DNA of 64,000 nt from Margaritifera margaritifera. Its lineage: Eukaryota; Mollusca; Bivalvia; Unionida; Margaritiferidae. Every line of letters begins with the position of its first letter. The stretch's first letter is position 1. The stretch spans positions 124,001 through 188,000 of the forward strand of contig JAQPZY010001419.1 of the NCBI GenBank assembly GCA_029931535.1, written 5' to 3'. The notes below the pieces were generated by a model. It had not been told where the DNA came from and searched no databases. It worked only from the letters and a program-made list of their open reading frames with translations. Shown here piece by piece: positions 31,960-45,919 of the stretch. The position numbers and the translations under genes were made by a program.

Positions 31960-34570
31960 TACAGCGTAACACATCTCATTCAATACATGCTGAAACACAC
32001 TGCATTTAAAGCCTGTTTCAGGTCAGTTGTTCCAAGAAGCAAAGATTCGTAAAGAAAATGTTATCCTAATGCAAGATTATGTCATCGTTTGTAAAGACTA
32101 AATGGATTTTCACTAGTCCTTGTGATGATTTCATTTCCTCATTTGATATGAAGTCAATCTTCGGTCACGACCTACCCACTCAGCCACTGTGTGGCCCACG
32201 TACACACCTAGGTTTAGTACGCTGTAACTATATGACATGTGTCTTACAGTAGGGATGGTGAAATACCTTATAAGCAAATTGTCCTTTGGCATAGTTGCAC
32301 AGATTTTGTTAGAGATTACTTATCAATGGTCATTTAAAAGTTTGTTGAAATATGAAACTGAATTGAACTGAGGCATATCACATTATGAAGATAATGTGGC
32401 AAAGGAGGTAATGCCACATTGAAAACATGTAATTGTGCTGAGCAAATGAAAAGTGGAGACCATGTTTTAGTGTTAGCTTCCATGTTTATGTTCAGATTTA
32501 AAATGAAAATTCAGTTAGGTTTTATTCATTTATTGTCCAAAATAAAAAGTTCATGATAAACTCGTAATATAAATGATATCTGTCAATGTTACCCATAATA
32601 GAGTTGCAATTGTAATAAGTAACAAGAAATGTTGACTGTGTTGTTGCATGATTATTGAAAATATTATGAAATCTTTGTGAGCAAAACACTGTCATTTTGA
32701 TTGAACAGGTGCTGGTAATTACCTATCCTAACTAGCTCGATCTAGCAAAAAAAATTTAATCACATTAAATTTCTCTAATATGATTATGCGTTTTACACCT
32801 TTTATACCAAATGAAAAAGTCAATTTTCTCTGCATTGTGCTTGCTAGGTTAGTAAAAGATGAAACTAGTCATCTCTTCATAGAGTAAATGGTCATGACAT
32901 TTATAGTATATAGTACATGATACAAAAATATTAGGCTTTACTTCTAATCAGGTCACTCTGACTAGTACTTTGGTTCACTAGTGAAAAGAATGAGACGGAA
33001 CTCTCGAACTCATATTAACTCAGATATGTTGGTACATACCAGTACTTGTATGAAAATATAATATTTTTGTCTTAGTCTATAGTACAGTCAGCACATTCAA
33101 AGTCTTGAAATAACCCTTAAAAGTGGGTGGTAATCAATGTTGCTTAAGACTGTATATGGATACACCCCAATAAATATTTATAGTCTACAGAATCAGTCTA
33201 GATGTGGTGTTTTCTGAAGGGAACATTTAAAACTTGGGATGAGTGTTGTTGATGAATACTGTGATGCAAGGTACAGCAGGTTAAATATCGTCATGATGAA
33301 ATTAGAAGGAGTCTAAATGAAAAGTATGAAATTAATTGTTCAGTTCGGTTATTTTTATTACTTTTAATCAGAATGTATGCATTCCATATGACATGTGAAA
33401 AAGGGGAATTACCTTTCAGCAAAATAATGGTGTGACAGCACCCCGCAGTTTAGTTTTTTTTTTTTAAAGCAGTTTAATATTTATTGCTGATAACTTGAAA
33501 GGGTGAGTCAAGGATTGTTGTATCAAAGTTTATGTACAATAAATGTCAAATTTATCAGGATAACATATTCATTTTTAGAAACATTTAGATTGTGGTCTAT
33601 GGCCGAATAACATTGTAGTCCATGAGAAAGGATTTAATTACCTGTGACCATATGAGGGAAATATTCTTAAAGGATGCATTTGCCACACACAAGGCACAAA
33701 ATAATCAAAGTACAAATATTGATACAGAAAATGTATTTTGTTCTTCTTTTGAATTTTGAAGTTTGAACTTTTGTTAAGGAAATCAACTAATTTTGGTTTT
33801 AAAAAATAATAACTGTGTTCTCTAATAAAGCAGATGAGACAAACATGAATTATCTGAGCATTGCAAAATAAACTGTACTCCCTTCAACAATTTGAACACA
33901 TTACATGGAACACGTAAAAATAGAGTTGACTTTTAACCGAGGTGCACTATACATTTAGCATAGTAATTTTCACACATGCATATGCTGGGTACATGTTTGA
34001 AAACAATATTGTACATTTATAAACCTGTCCATTCATAAACCTACCATAAATCAAGTATATCAAACAATTATAACAGAGTAAAAACTGTTGCAGTTTCTTT
34101 CAGCATTATTCAATTGGAGTGGCATTCTACTAGCCAAGAATATATGTTTGAAAATCATGAAATGACCAAGTTAGACATCCAGTTTGAACTCTTTTCATTT
34201 ATAACCAACTATACCTGGAGTAGCAATAGAAAACTTTTATAATGGGTGGATGACAGACAATATGCCATGTAATAAGTGTTTTACTGGTCCATGACCAGTA
34301 GAGCTAAAAATTTAGAAATCTATTACTATCATCATTAAATTGGAACTTGTATTATTTTCATGTTAGAAAACTTGGCTTTTAGGAAGCATTTTAATTTGCA
34401 AAATTTGTGACCCTCACCCTCCTATGTATGTTTCAACCGAAAAATATTTTTGTTACATATTGTTAATCAAATTATGTTTAATTTTCACAAAATTATGAAT
34501 AAACTATTTAATAAATATTTTAATTTAAAATAAATTATATTGTATGAAATATGATATAGCATGCATCAAT
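31960..34570. other. AT-rich non-coding stretch
   Basis: No supported gene or structured repeat. Only short homopolymers, such as the T run near 33452, were seen. Confidence 0.4.
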
Positions 34571-34572
34571 TG

Positions 34573-34573
<1 letters not shown>

Positions 34574-34654
<81 letters not shown>
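34574..34654. repeat. (TA)n microsatellite
   Basis: About 80 bases of TA with one G near the right end. Confidence 0.95.
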
Positions 34655-35109
34655 GTTGTTTTCTAAATTTAAAATTGTGCATAAAATATATAAGAAGTTA
34701 TATATAATATCTAATCATTGCTTGGTAAGCCTGAAAGCATGCTATATTGAGCTATGATAAAAAAAAATTATATTAAATTTTATTGAAATACATGTACAGC
34801 CATAAGGCATATACAATAAATAGCGAGGCTTATGAACAGACAGACAAATGGATGAACAGAAGTGAAATCAATATTCTCACACTATTTTATAATGTGTGTT
34901 GATAAAAGGAAAATTACTATGGAATGCAAAACAACTTATGTAATGTAAATAAATAAAATATTATTTGGAATTAAATATTGCAAAGTTTTCACGAGTAAAA
35001 TAATTGCAATTTCTTTTCAGCTTTATGTCTTTAGAACGTAGTTTATGCTGTACACCAGCCTGTATTGCAATGTTTTAACATACTGCAGTTGTAATTCATC
35101 ATTTCCAGG

Positions 35110-35330
35110 TCTTATTTGTAGATTAAATGTAAAAAAAAAAAAAATTATACCTCTGACAGTGCCAATCATTTTTATTTGGCCATAAAGCATTTTCAGTTTT
35201 TCCTCCATCAAGACAATGTATTTTTCCTTTCCTATAGCATGGATTTTTGTCAATACCAGTACCAGATTCATAATATTTATAGCCAGAATTGCAAAATTAT
35301 GTTACCTTTAAAATGCAAACAATGTACAAA
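35110..35330 (-). other. Possible short exon with Cys-rich peptide
   Basis: A minus-strand frame at about 35290-35155 reads SGYKYYESGTGIDKNPCYRK and then KIHCLDGG and NDWHCQR before a GTATAA donor-like site. It has three Cys and extracellular-type composition. About 50 bp upstream another frame ends AAG|GTAACA, a good donor. No acceptor joining them is evident and the domain is not recognised. This could be an unannotated secreted-protein exon or chance. Confidence 0.2.
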
Positions 35331-35399
35331 TCTGTCCGCAACATATCGGTGTACATTCTAGACACTCGCTGATATTTCTCGCGTCTCTTGAGCTACCGT

Positions 35400-37290
35400 C
35401 GGTTGAAAGGTCCTTTTGGCGATATGTACAGGATATTTCCGGATCAGATCCTATGTTTGACGACTTGTAAATCCATGTGGAATAACAACCCTATGTCATG
35501 TGGTCATTTTGAATTTCGATCTACATATGGCTGTTACCATATACCGGTAAGTATCTAAACTGTATGCGGGTGTCTTCGAGAGAGATTTGAATGCACATTT
35601 TAACGAATAGGTGATATCAGAATAACAAATTGTACATCATTATCAACAAAGATTTTTTTTTTTTTTGGGGGGGGGGGATGAATTATCGGACTACTAAATA
35701 TAGAGTAGTGTTCCTTTATTAAAAATTAAAGAATCATTCACTCTCTGTTCTTGTGCCCCATTTACTAGTGAGTTCCTTGGTCATTGTGTCGATCCGTGTC
35801 CAATGTGTTCGTGTAATTTTAAACTTTAATTCTCTGTTTTATAATTGCAAGTTCAAACAAACTAAAATGAAATGAAAGACAACACGTTAACTTTAGAGAC
35901 GGTACTGTTCGATGAATAGATGCAATAAATCCTCACTGCAGTGTGCTAAAAATAGCACTGGGTTATATATAGACTCCGTAAATCTCCAAAATCTAGGCTA
36001 AATTTAGATTTCTCGGAAACTCTTGGAGTGATCAAAGATTGAATTCCACAGAATCGGAATGATATTAAGTATGATGCCTTATGTTTTGTGTTTATGGGAT
36101 GGATTTCCATAAGTCGCCGATACAGTTATTGTAATTTAAGGCTGTGGAGGGAAATTTGCAACTTTTGTGCATTGACAGGAGTTGCAAGCAGGCACATGTA
36201 ATTCACGGATAATACTGGATTATTTATGCATACTTTTTCAGCATCGAAAATCAGTTTAATTTGGAAGATATCCTAAGCTTCTATCGAATTCTCGAAAAGG
36301 ACACCACACTTGATGTCAGTTCAGCTTTGAAAATTAAGTAAACCATATTGCTGACCATATTTGATGCAGTTAGAAGAAACTGTTTGGCACTAAGATAACC
36401 AAGAAGACCTGTAACATGCAAATTCATGTTTTTTAATATCTGGTCACAGTCAACTCATTTAGTTCCCATAGACCGTAATGTTAACATTTGACCAAAGTAC
36501 TTTACTTTCGTGGTAAGATAGGCAAAACACGCTTACATCCTATGAACGATCCATTCAAGAGGAAACTTTTAAAATGATGAAATAATATGCGCCTCGTTTT
36601 TGAGAAAAATGCCCTTGTAGGTGCCCACAATAAAAATCCGGCTGGGTGAAATCTCCACATTTATATCGAGTAGAACCTGTGCGGCGACAGCCATATAATT
36701 CAAAATGGTTTAAGCCTACTACTGCGTACGATTTACCCATACATAGGCTTCTTCCGAAAAATGACGTCAATATTTTTTGGTAAATATTTTCAGCCAATGA
36801 GCGAACTTCATTCTCTGAAGCATAGTATTGAATAGACCACCACACATGGGCTGCTTCCGTGGCTCATACAATAATTAGTTCGGCCGTGAACATTTGTCAT
36901 CTGATTTGTCACTGATTTGATGTTTACCAATCAAATTAAAAAATTTGAGTTTAGTTTTGTTTGAGTCTGAGAATTTCTGAAATCATGGGGCCGCAGCATT
37001 ATTAGCCTATGTCTTCCGGAATTGATGGTGAAGTCCTACCTATGCTCCGATTGAGAATGAGAATATCTATCCTGGTTCTGTGCCTTTGCTAAGTGCAAAA
37101 TGGCATTTTTTATACAGTAGTATGAAATATGTCTGGGTATCAGTTTAATTAATTTTTAAATTTAGTTTTGAAATCCTTTAAAAAGCATCGAAGTGCTTAG
37201 AATGTGGTACATTTAGTCACAAAGTCTGTATAGTGGTATAGAAATTATTACTTTCTCTGTTTTTACAGAGAATCAAATTCAGATCAGAAA
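35400..37290. other. Non-coding stretch, no feature supported
   Basis: Mixed AT-rich DNA with a T/G run near 35650-35678. The 96-codon minus-strand frame at 36555-36845 has no recognisable domain. Confidence 0.35.
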
Positions 37291-37312
37291 AAAATATTAC
37301 CAGGCTTGGTCT

Positions 37313-37433
37313 TGCCATAGGGTGATTAATACTTGACTGTGTTCAGATCCAGCCATAGGGTGATTAATACTTGACCGTGTTCAAATCCAGCCATAGGGTG
37401 ATTAATATTTGACCGTGTTCAGATCCAGCCATA
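37313..37433. repeat. Tandem repeat, about 38-bp unit, three copies
   Basis: The unit agccatagggtgattaatac plus ttgaccgtgttcagatcc is repeated three times with one to three differences, then breaks off. Confidence 0.85.
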
Positions 37434-39127
37434 GATTCGTTCTATAGATCTTTTCAAAGTCGCTTATGTCTTTTGTTCAAATACTTTTTACTAGCAATAA
37501 TGCTCAGTCAATCACAATACTTATTTTGATTCTACAAAAAAGATAAGGTCGATTCCACAATTAGTGAAGACAATAGAACACAAATAGTCAGGTAAGAGTT
37601 CTCTAATCACATAATATAGATGGAGATGCTTTGTAATGTTATTTCTGCTGCCTCCGAATTGTGTCTCTCAACATGGAAACACGTCCATATTAACATGGAA
37701 AGTTACTTAAAAGTATTAGTTTGAACTGTGATGACTAAATATACTACTTTATTTTCCATTTAAAGCTCTGTTCATTATGTCCTTTTTCGGTCAACAATTC
37801 TGCATAGTGGTTGCAATTAAGCACCATCAATCTATCTATCTATATCATCAGTTGTTCCATCCAAAGTCTAGTTTTTAGGGTAAATATATTCCATGACCCT
37901 ACCAAAAGGGCACGTGGGCCATTTTTACTCAGAGAAATATCTCTGGAAATGCTTGAACTGTCTTGAGAATATTTTGCAAAGAATATAACTAGTATTTATT
38001 GTCTCTACTATTGCATTTCTTGGATTCTATTGACAACTTTTTCTGCATGCATGGGACAACTAATGTTTTATGCAGTACGTTATATATTGCATTGAACTTT
38101 CTGGTTTATACGTAAGCAATCAGACCTAAGTCGGCGAAATTCCCAGTTGGATAAATCATACGGTGCGTGAAAACGTGTATGTCTACCGGACCAAACCCCA
38201 AGATGGAATATGTAGGATTCATTTTGAGTAGGATTTTTTGTCCGTAACGGTTTATTTATACCAAGATAGAGATAGATAAAAAAAAGGTTGTCATTTGTAG
38301 CATTAGATAACCAATCAAGCATGATCAATATAGAAAACATATTAGATATTGGTACCTTCGATTCACAAAGCCGTATTGTGTTCCATCTGATCAAATTCAA
38401 GGAATGATTTAATAGGCCTACGACCTTTTTGTATATAAAGGTGACACGTGTAGGACTTCCTTTTTAACTTACTGAATTGTTTAGGCGCATTCATCGGTAT
38501 GTTGAACATAAACATTGCACAAATTTACATTTCAATAAATCTATCTCACAATATACACGCATTCACAAAATGAAGGGCAACATTGAAGACAAGTTTTGCC
38601 TTTATAGTACATTTCCACAGCAGTAACTAAATTTAGATTTGGAATTTAAATCCTCGGAAACGGCTTATGTACCCTTTGACAACTGTTTTAAAATGAAGCG
38701 AATCCAATCTCGTGCTGCTTTATCGCTTTTAAAATAATACGGCACTGTGCTTGTGCAGGGCATTCAAACAGTGTGCTCCAAATATAATTACTGGGCATTT
38801 CGTCCCAGCTCCCATAGATTAGCATCAGAAAGCAGTGGGATTAAAATATACCAGTTTAAAATAAATAAACTGCCTATCGTTGAAGTCAGTAATCCTTTAG
38901 ATCATAAAGAACATATCAATTCTTGTTGTATGAAACGTGCTGAATGAAGGAACGCAATATAGGATGTCGAAATAGGTACAAAAATGGCACTTAGGGTACA
39001 AGTCAAATTAACATCATGCCGCCATTTGAAGTGATGGCACTTGGGGTATAGTGGGAATTCCATGTTAAAATGTGCATAATTTTAACATTAGATGGCACGT
39101 GGGGTACAAGGGGAATTGAACAATAGT

Positions 39128-39129
<2 letters not shown>

Positions 39130-39208
<79 letters not shown>
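39130..39208. repeat. (TA)n microsatellite
   Basis: Uninterrupted TA, in the left flank of the inverted-repeat element. Confidence 0.97.
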
Positions 39209-39218
<10 letters not shown>

Positions 39219-39805
39219 GCAAACACATACACAAACATACTATCACCCTGAATATGGTGGGAATGTTCACAACACACATACCTACTAACCAACACGGCGT
39301 TTGGCTGACCAGCACCAACACCTACTAACCAATACACCGTTTGAACTGACCATTACCCACTCATTTACTGACCAGCACATACACTTACTCACATAAAGAG
39401 TAGAATGTAAAGCAAAAAGGGTGAAGTAGAAGTGAAACCCCTTATAAACAAAACTAAATCCCCTACCACCACAATCCCGCTATAACTTCCCTACCATCCC
39501 CTTATAAAAAAATCTACAACCTCCTACCACCCTTATAACTCCTACAACCGTAGCAATGAAGTGAAACGGGAGACAAGGGTAGGAATATGTACAAACTATA
39601 CACACAAACATACTTAAATACTATCACCTGTGCAGCATAAGGACAGAAAATAGTAGGAGTGCTTGCACACTATACACGCATAAATACTTACGTACTATCA
39701 TACATGGTTTTGAAAATTCCGTATTATTTTCAAATAAAACCTACCTGTCCTTTTCAGGGACACCCATATCTCTCAGAAATGAGATACTACTCGATTATTG
39801 CCTAA

Positions 39806-40066
39806 TCAAACAAAATGTCCTTTTTCTTGACAACGATAATAGGTATCTTTACGTTTGTCTCTTGACCTGTTTTCTCTTGTCTTGCAGGTTCCTTTTCCTT
39901 GACGTTGTGGACATTCTGTGGCCCAGTGTCCTTTCTCTTGAGATACATAACAGGTATCTTGAATTTTATCTGAAGATGAGTAGTCTGGAGTTTCTGCAGA
40001 AGTCTTGTTGTCCGTGTATTTTCGAATGACTCTCTGTAAATATCTAAACAGAAGTCTCTTCCATCT
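39806..40066 (-). pseudogene. CCHC zinc-knuckle-like frame (Gag-type remnant or exon)
   Basis: A minus-strand open frame of 87 codons without ATG begins RWKRLLFRYLQ and holds two degenerate zinc knuckles. The first, CYVSQEKGHWATEC, keeps C, H and C but has Ser for the second Cys. The second, YYRCQEKGHF, has Tyr for the first Cys and is cut by a stop. Between them is a basic stretch (TRENRSRDKRKD). CCHC knuckles bind single-stranded nucleic acid in retroelement Gag proteins and some host proteins. The loss of ligands in both indicates a decayed copy. It lies in the core of the inverted-repeat element. Confidence 0.5.
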
Positions 40067-40118
40067 TTACAGACTTGAACTGAATGAGTGTGTCCTCTTA
40101 CGTATGGGTACTGTTATA

Positions 40119-40224
<106 letters not shown>

Positions 40225-41188
40225 TCCTAGACAAATCAAACTTTTTTAGTTTGCCGTCATGAAACGATCAGACCATACTGTGCCACCTCATACTATGAGG
40301 GAAGTTTTAGCAGAAGTTCGCCCTAACGATTTTGAAGAGGAAATGATCGATCCATATCCAATATCACCCTCCTCCTCCTCCTTCTCCTGAAGACCGTCAG
40401 AGCAAAGTTTGTCCAAAAAAGAAAATCGTTTGGTAGCCCCTGCTGATTTTTTTCACACTCAAACCACTCACAAAGTGACTGCGAGAAAGTTGCAGAGAAA
40501 GCCGCTACATTTATTATGGACTTATACGATTCTATATTCGTCAAAGAAAGGTTTCCGTTTCAAATGTTTTAAGTTGAAATGTTGTAAAAGTAAAATGTTA
40601 TAATAGAAAGTTTCAGATAATTCAGAAACATTGCAAATCCCCCCCCCCCCAAAAAAAAAAAAATCAAAAACAAATTACCTTTCATTTCATTTTCTCTTCA
40701 TGTGACTGGTTCACTTCGCATTTTGTAACAAAAAGCAAATGCTTGGAAAATTATTATTTGAATATTACTATTATAAATTATTTGTAAGCGTCGTTACAAG
40801 TGATTTATCTGTTGAGGCTCGCTTTAGTAGAGTATTTGCTATTTCAATATTTTTTTTGATAAAACAGAAAAGAAACTCGCCTATCGCTTTGTTCCGACAC
40901 TGTCGTTTCAACTCGAACAAATATTGGTCTATAAAAATAAAATCGGAATAGCCCTTGTACTTTCAAGTTCTAAAAGTACACGCTAAATATAGAATCAAAA
41001 TTATTTATAGCGACACGGGGAAATGTAATCGACATTTTTAAAAAGGTGTTGGTCAGTAATTGTAGTTTTAACATTACCACTCCCTCTGTACCCATAGTGC
41101 CACATTCATGTTAAACCTATGGACATGTTTAACAATACCATTCCCCTTGTTCCCACAGTGCCATGTTTAAAACCATTCTTATCAGCAG

Positions 41189-41313
<125 letters not shown>

Positions 41314-41489
41314 TACTAATGTTAAATTCCCCTTGTACCCCAAGTTCAATCTAAAGTTAAACCTATGTACATTTGACATGGAATTCTCATTGTACCCAAG
41401 GGCCATCATTTCAAGATTGCGGCCTAATGTTAATTTCCGTTGTACCCCAAGTACCATATTTTTATGTACCCGTATCGCCATCCTATACT

Positions 41490-44400
41490 ACGAAGGAATG
41501 AAACGAAACACTTTGTCAACTCCCCAACTGATACTCAATAAAAAAGAAAATATTGCGAATGATCTTTATTTACATTTCAAAGTTTTTAGGATAACAAATT
41601 CACAAGGAACGGATTAATTTTGCCCACATGTCAAGATACAAACAGAAGCATGTTCTAATTTTTTAAGGATGATATAGCGAAAAGATAGCGGAAATAGTTA
41701 CCTTCAGTCCACTACCACGTGTTGTGTAACTTTTGAACGTTGGTGGTTTCTGTACCAGCCTACGATGGTGCAAATAAGACTTATCTAGCTTTTTAATATC
41801 TCTTCCGGAACATATTCCTGCACAATGGCAAGTGTTATTTAAAAACATCAAAATCCCCACAGCAGTAGGTACATTTGTACTAATTCAATATGCAGCATAT
41901 CATTTCTTGGAAATGTTGCACATTACCTGGAATGAACTCGGTGACTAAACGAGACAAAGGTAATATTCATTGTCATATTGATAAATTGTCTCGTACGATT
42001 CTTGTTAATTTGGGGGGATATTTCTTATTTTTATATTTTTTATAATGACATATTGAAATATATTAGTGGGAGAAAAATGATATCGCCACAGTGGCGATAT
42101 CCCTTTTGGAACTACTTTCATTTTCCATTTAGTAAGTATATCTGCCCTTATGTATGTTCTTCAGACCTGTATTTCCATATTTCGGCCTATTTTATTCTCT
42201 CTCTCTGTCTCTCTCCCCATCAGAATGAATAGATCTTAAAATGTGTTAACACTATTGACCATCTAAAGTCTGCACCCGTTCCATTATGAATCGTACACCA
42301 CCTCTGGTCTTCAAAAGTATTTATCTGGCACAGCTACTATCTAGCTGAGCATTATTTAATCCCTTTAAACCTTACAAATTTCAAACCAAACCTTGTTCCG
42401 TCTGCGGAAACTTTTTTAATTGGGAAAAAAAAGTTCTTAACATATTAACTGCAAATGCGTTAAACCGGAAATACTTCAAGGATAAATAATAAATTATATT
42501 TTGGGGAGATATTGTAAAGACAGAACAGCTCAGTTATTTACAGTACACATGAAAAGATCCAGTAAGTAGGAATTTTATTAAACTGTAATGGTAGTTGGAT
42601 TTACCATTGTTGTTGTCTCGGTTCAAACAAATCATTTTCATTAATTCTACCAAAGTACACGCTATTTCGAGAGCTAAGTTGTGTTTTATTTGCGCAGACG
42701 GACCCTAGTTAGAAATATGAAGAGATCAGTTCCTCTGGGGACCAAGATGAACATCCATATTTTCAAAATATACTACTTTCCTAAAGCACCAACAATGCTG
42801 AGTGCTGCGGAAGAATTGTTCTCACACACAGTACGAGGGCAGATGGCTTTTGAAGAAGCACCTACTCCATACAAAATATTTTATATACGATCTAACAATA
42901 TCACCAAAGCCCTTGGGCAAGTACTTCTCAAATGAAGACGAGCGCATGAAAGAATTTGACAGGCCCTAGGCGTAAGGCTATCCTGATTTTAGAGTACTGG
43001 TGCGCGCATACGATACATGCTTTTTTTTAAAAATTGGCTAACATCTATAATGATTTTAGGTTGCCTCCATTTGCAGAGACATGTGCAATATTCCTGCTCT
43101 TTTCACTAATAATTACACTATGAAGCATACAGTATATTTCCATATAGTTGCAGTTCAGCACAAACATCATGCAGAGTCTTTAATTATTTTTGATATTCTC
43201 AGGTGTTACTCAATAGTTTCAGCATGTCAATCAACCATGCTTAACTTATCCCTATCTCATTGCCTGCAGCCAATAGGAGGACTATTAGCTCAGAAATTGC
43301 ATCATCTTATGTAATGTAGGCTGGCTTGTGGAACCTTCTGCCACAAACTGGAATAACTTGAAGTTTAAGTAACTCAGAAACTATAGGTTTCATAATAATT
43401 TAATATGGAGACTTCATTCTTAAATTTAAAGTAATATGTGATAAAAGTTCGTATTTATTGATACATTAGTAAACATATGAGCGTCGATGGGGCTAGGAGA
43501 AAATTTCGTAATCATCAATTCTGCTATCTCTGAAATGCGTTAAACAAAATATTGCGCGGCGAGAGTCGCCCTATTCTTAAATTTCACATTTAACAAAAGC
43601 ATCTGCCGTTACAATATTTTGAGCGACGCAATGAACTAATGTTAAAGTCAAAATGCCAAAGATGCAATACAGTTTTGAAAAGAAAGTAATGTTCTGTGGT
43701 TTTTTAAGCTGTCTTCTCAAGAATACTAACGTTGTTTTGAATGAGAATAAAACATATATATGGACAAGTGTTGGAGGTTCTTACCTACGTGCCTAATGGA
43801 TCAGTAAACACCGTTTTCTCTCGGTGTTACTAGGCCATTTTCCTGCCCTGCATTCTTATTTCTCGCATTACAGGCCATAGAAGAGTGAGTGAATATTATC
43901 CATTTTACACAAAGTCAAAAAGTTGATACCATTATCTCGATAACACGACCTACCAAAGTCGTGAAACTTTGGTTTATCAAATTACCATGTATAAAAATAT
44001 TCCATGCGTGTTTAAGAATTTACCACATAGTTGTACGTGTATTCCAAGCTACTTTTACAACACCCAAACATTGCAGGTTTCGTCTTATGTAAAACAATGA
44101 ACAAGAACTATTCAATCTATCATTAAAATTCTGAAAAGAATGGTATCTTATAATAAGGCACAACATTTCATTAGGCACCTCGATAAAGAGAGAGATATAA
44201 AAACGGAAAGATTTAAATACAATTTTCTAGTGGAAAAACCATTACTTACCTCTCGATTAAGAAAAACATCAATGAGTAAGTCTTAAAAATAGATCATATT
44301 CTTCCTGGTTTTTACCTAATAATAACAACAAGGTAAAATCCCAATATTCATGTATATTTTTAGAGGACGCTAGAACGTTATCTTGAGGTGGCAGGGAATA

Positions 44401-45240
44401 GTATCGTAAATTCGCCCCTGTCAAATTTATTAACTTAAGGCTACGATGGGACTTTTTCAGCTATTACTGTTTAATACTTAAAGATATGGATATATTTGTG
44501 AATTAGGTGTTTTGGCCTTGTGCTGTTCTTGAAATTGATGTGAGGCATTTACACCGCCCATAGTTACTTCACAGAATGTAGACAGTGAAATACCAATAGT
44601 GGGCTTGGAAGCAGAGCTAGCTACCCATAGCAGTACTTCCTTTGTTGGACTATCATTCTCATACTTACACTAAAAGATATAATGTAATAACTGAATACCG
44701 TACCAGTCACACATCCCGTAAATTGAAATGAGTAGCCCACAGAAAGAGAATAGCTCATCTCCCAGAGCGTACAACAACTGGATTCCCTTCAGCTTGACTT
44801 CGCTTAATGCGAACTCGGAGCATGCGCAGCACTGCATTTAGTGAGCTGAGGTGCTTCGTTTATATTGAAAGTAAAACTATACCCATCAACTGAAGCGGTG
44901 GCGATAGATACAAGTTCTTCTTATTTATTGGTAGAACATACATAAAGAAATAGAGACAGCTTTATTTCCCTTTAAATATGTATAATTGATTAAATATTAT
45001 GAATTTATCAATAAAGATTTTTTACAAATTTATAATTAGAACTTTTCAGATATGTCTGAAAGTATCCAAACGGTGAATCCAAATGTTTCATTTAATAGAT
45101 GTTCCATCTTAGAAATAATATTGAATTATGCCCTTTGTGTAATTATTGTACAAAGCTTTTAAGATTGTAAAATTGTATAATATCAGATTTTACAATTAAG
45201 AATATTGAAATTATTATTTTTATTTATTTTGATAAATAAA
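41490..45240. other. Non-coding stretch
   Basis: No gene was recognised. One exact 23-base palindrome (gatatcgccac/gtggcgatatc, 42079-42101) stands alone. A short TC-rich run is near 42198-42216. Confidence 0.4.
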
Positions 45241-45249
45241 TGGTTCAAA

Positions 45250-45700
45250 AGAAGCACGATAGAAGGATTGTACATTTTTGAATCGCACACTACTTTTGTC
45301 AGTCTTCTGCAAATAATAAATAAAATTATAAAACTTCTGTTCCATTGTAATGAGTTAATCAATTTTCATTGTATAATTATGGAAGCCGTCATTAAAATGT
45401 GTGGAGACATCAGATTAAAAAAATGGATTGATAAAGCTATTTATGTCAAATCTATGTTTGTTCATGCGTTTAGATACTTGCTGACGGATGTGTCCAGCAT
45501 ATTTCTTTTTACAAGTTATCAAATAAATAACATTAGATGTTACACAGTTAGTATCATAACGCAACTTAAATATTTCTTTGGTATTACTGCTACTGAAATA
45601 AGTGTTTTCGTTAATGAAAGGGCAGTGCAAACATATGGGTCTTCTGTATTTAGTTGGTGAACCATGACTTTTAAACATTTAACAACCTTCACTCATTTAG
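45250..45700 (-). pseudogene. GIY-YIG endonuclease remnant, Penelope-type retroelement
   Basis: The minus-strand frame 45678-45415 contains RPICLHCPFINENTYF, SNVIYLITCKKKYAGHIRQ and a KRMNKHRFDIN helix. This is the Cys module plus GIY-YIG pattern (Y-L-I...Y-A-G-x-I-R) of the endonuclease that ends Penelope-like elements and some other retroelements. Beyond 45415 the similarity continues in another frame (STHFNDGFHN) to about 45250. In place of Y-V-G the sequence has Y-A-G, and the frame is broken, so it is inactive. No reverse transcriptase was found upstream (higher coordinates). Confidence 0.65.
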
Positions 45701-45919
45701 TATTGAAATATGCTAAAATTGTGAAATCTGATGTCAGAACCAACATGCCCTACTCTCCAGTTATATTTTTCATGCTTAATAGACATACTTATATTTCATC
45801 TTCGCCTCTTGTTGTTATTTCTGCTTATGTGCTTATGTTAAGTTCTTCCATTCAGCTTTATTTCATCACTGTGTTCCTTATGGAATATGTATACATTTAC
45901 CAGGCAATGTAGATAATAG

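Noticed and set aside
36555..36845. 96-codon minus-strand frame
   Set aside because: No domain, no splice support; length is possible by chance in this much DNA.
37313..37433. CRISPR-like array
   Set aside because: Three adjacent 38-bp units without spacers; simple tandem repeat in a eukaryotic sequence.
42079..42101. Exact 23-base palindrome
   Set aside because: Short and isolated; no repeat copies or flanking structure to suggest an element or regulator.
45205..45660. 151-codon plus-strand frame
   Set aside because: Antisense to the GIY-YIG remnant; composition typical of a shadow frame.
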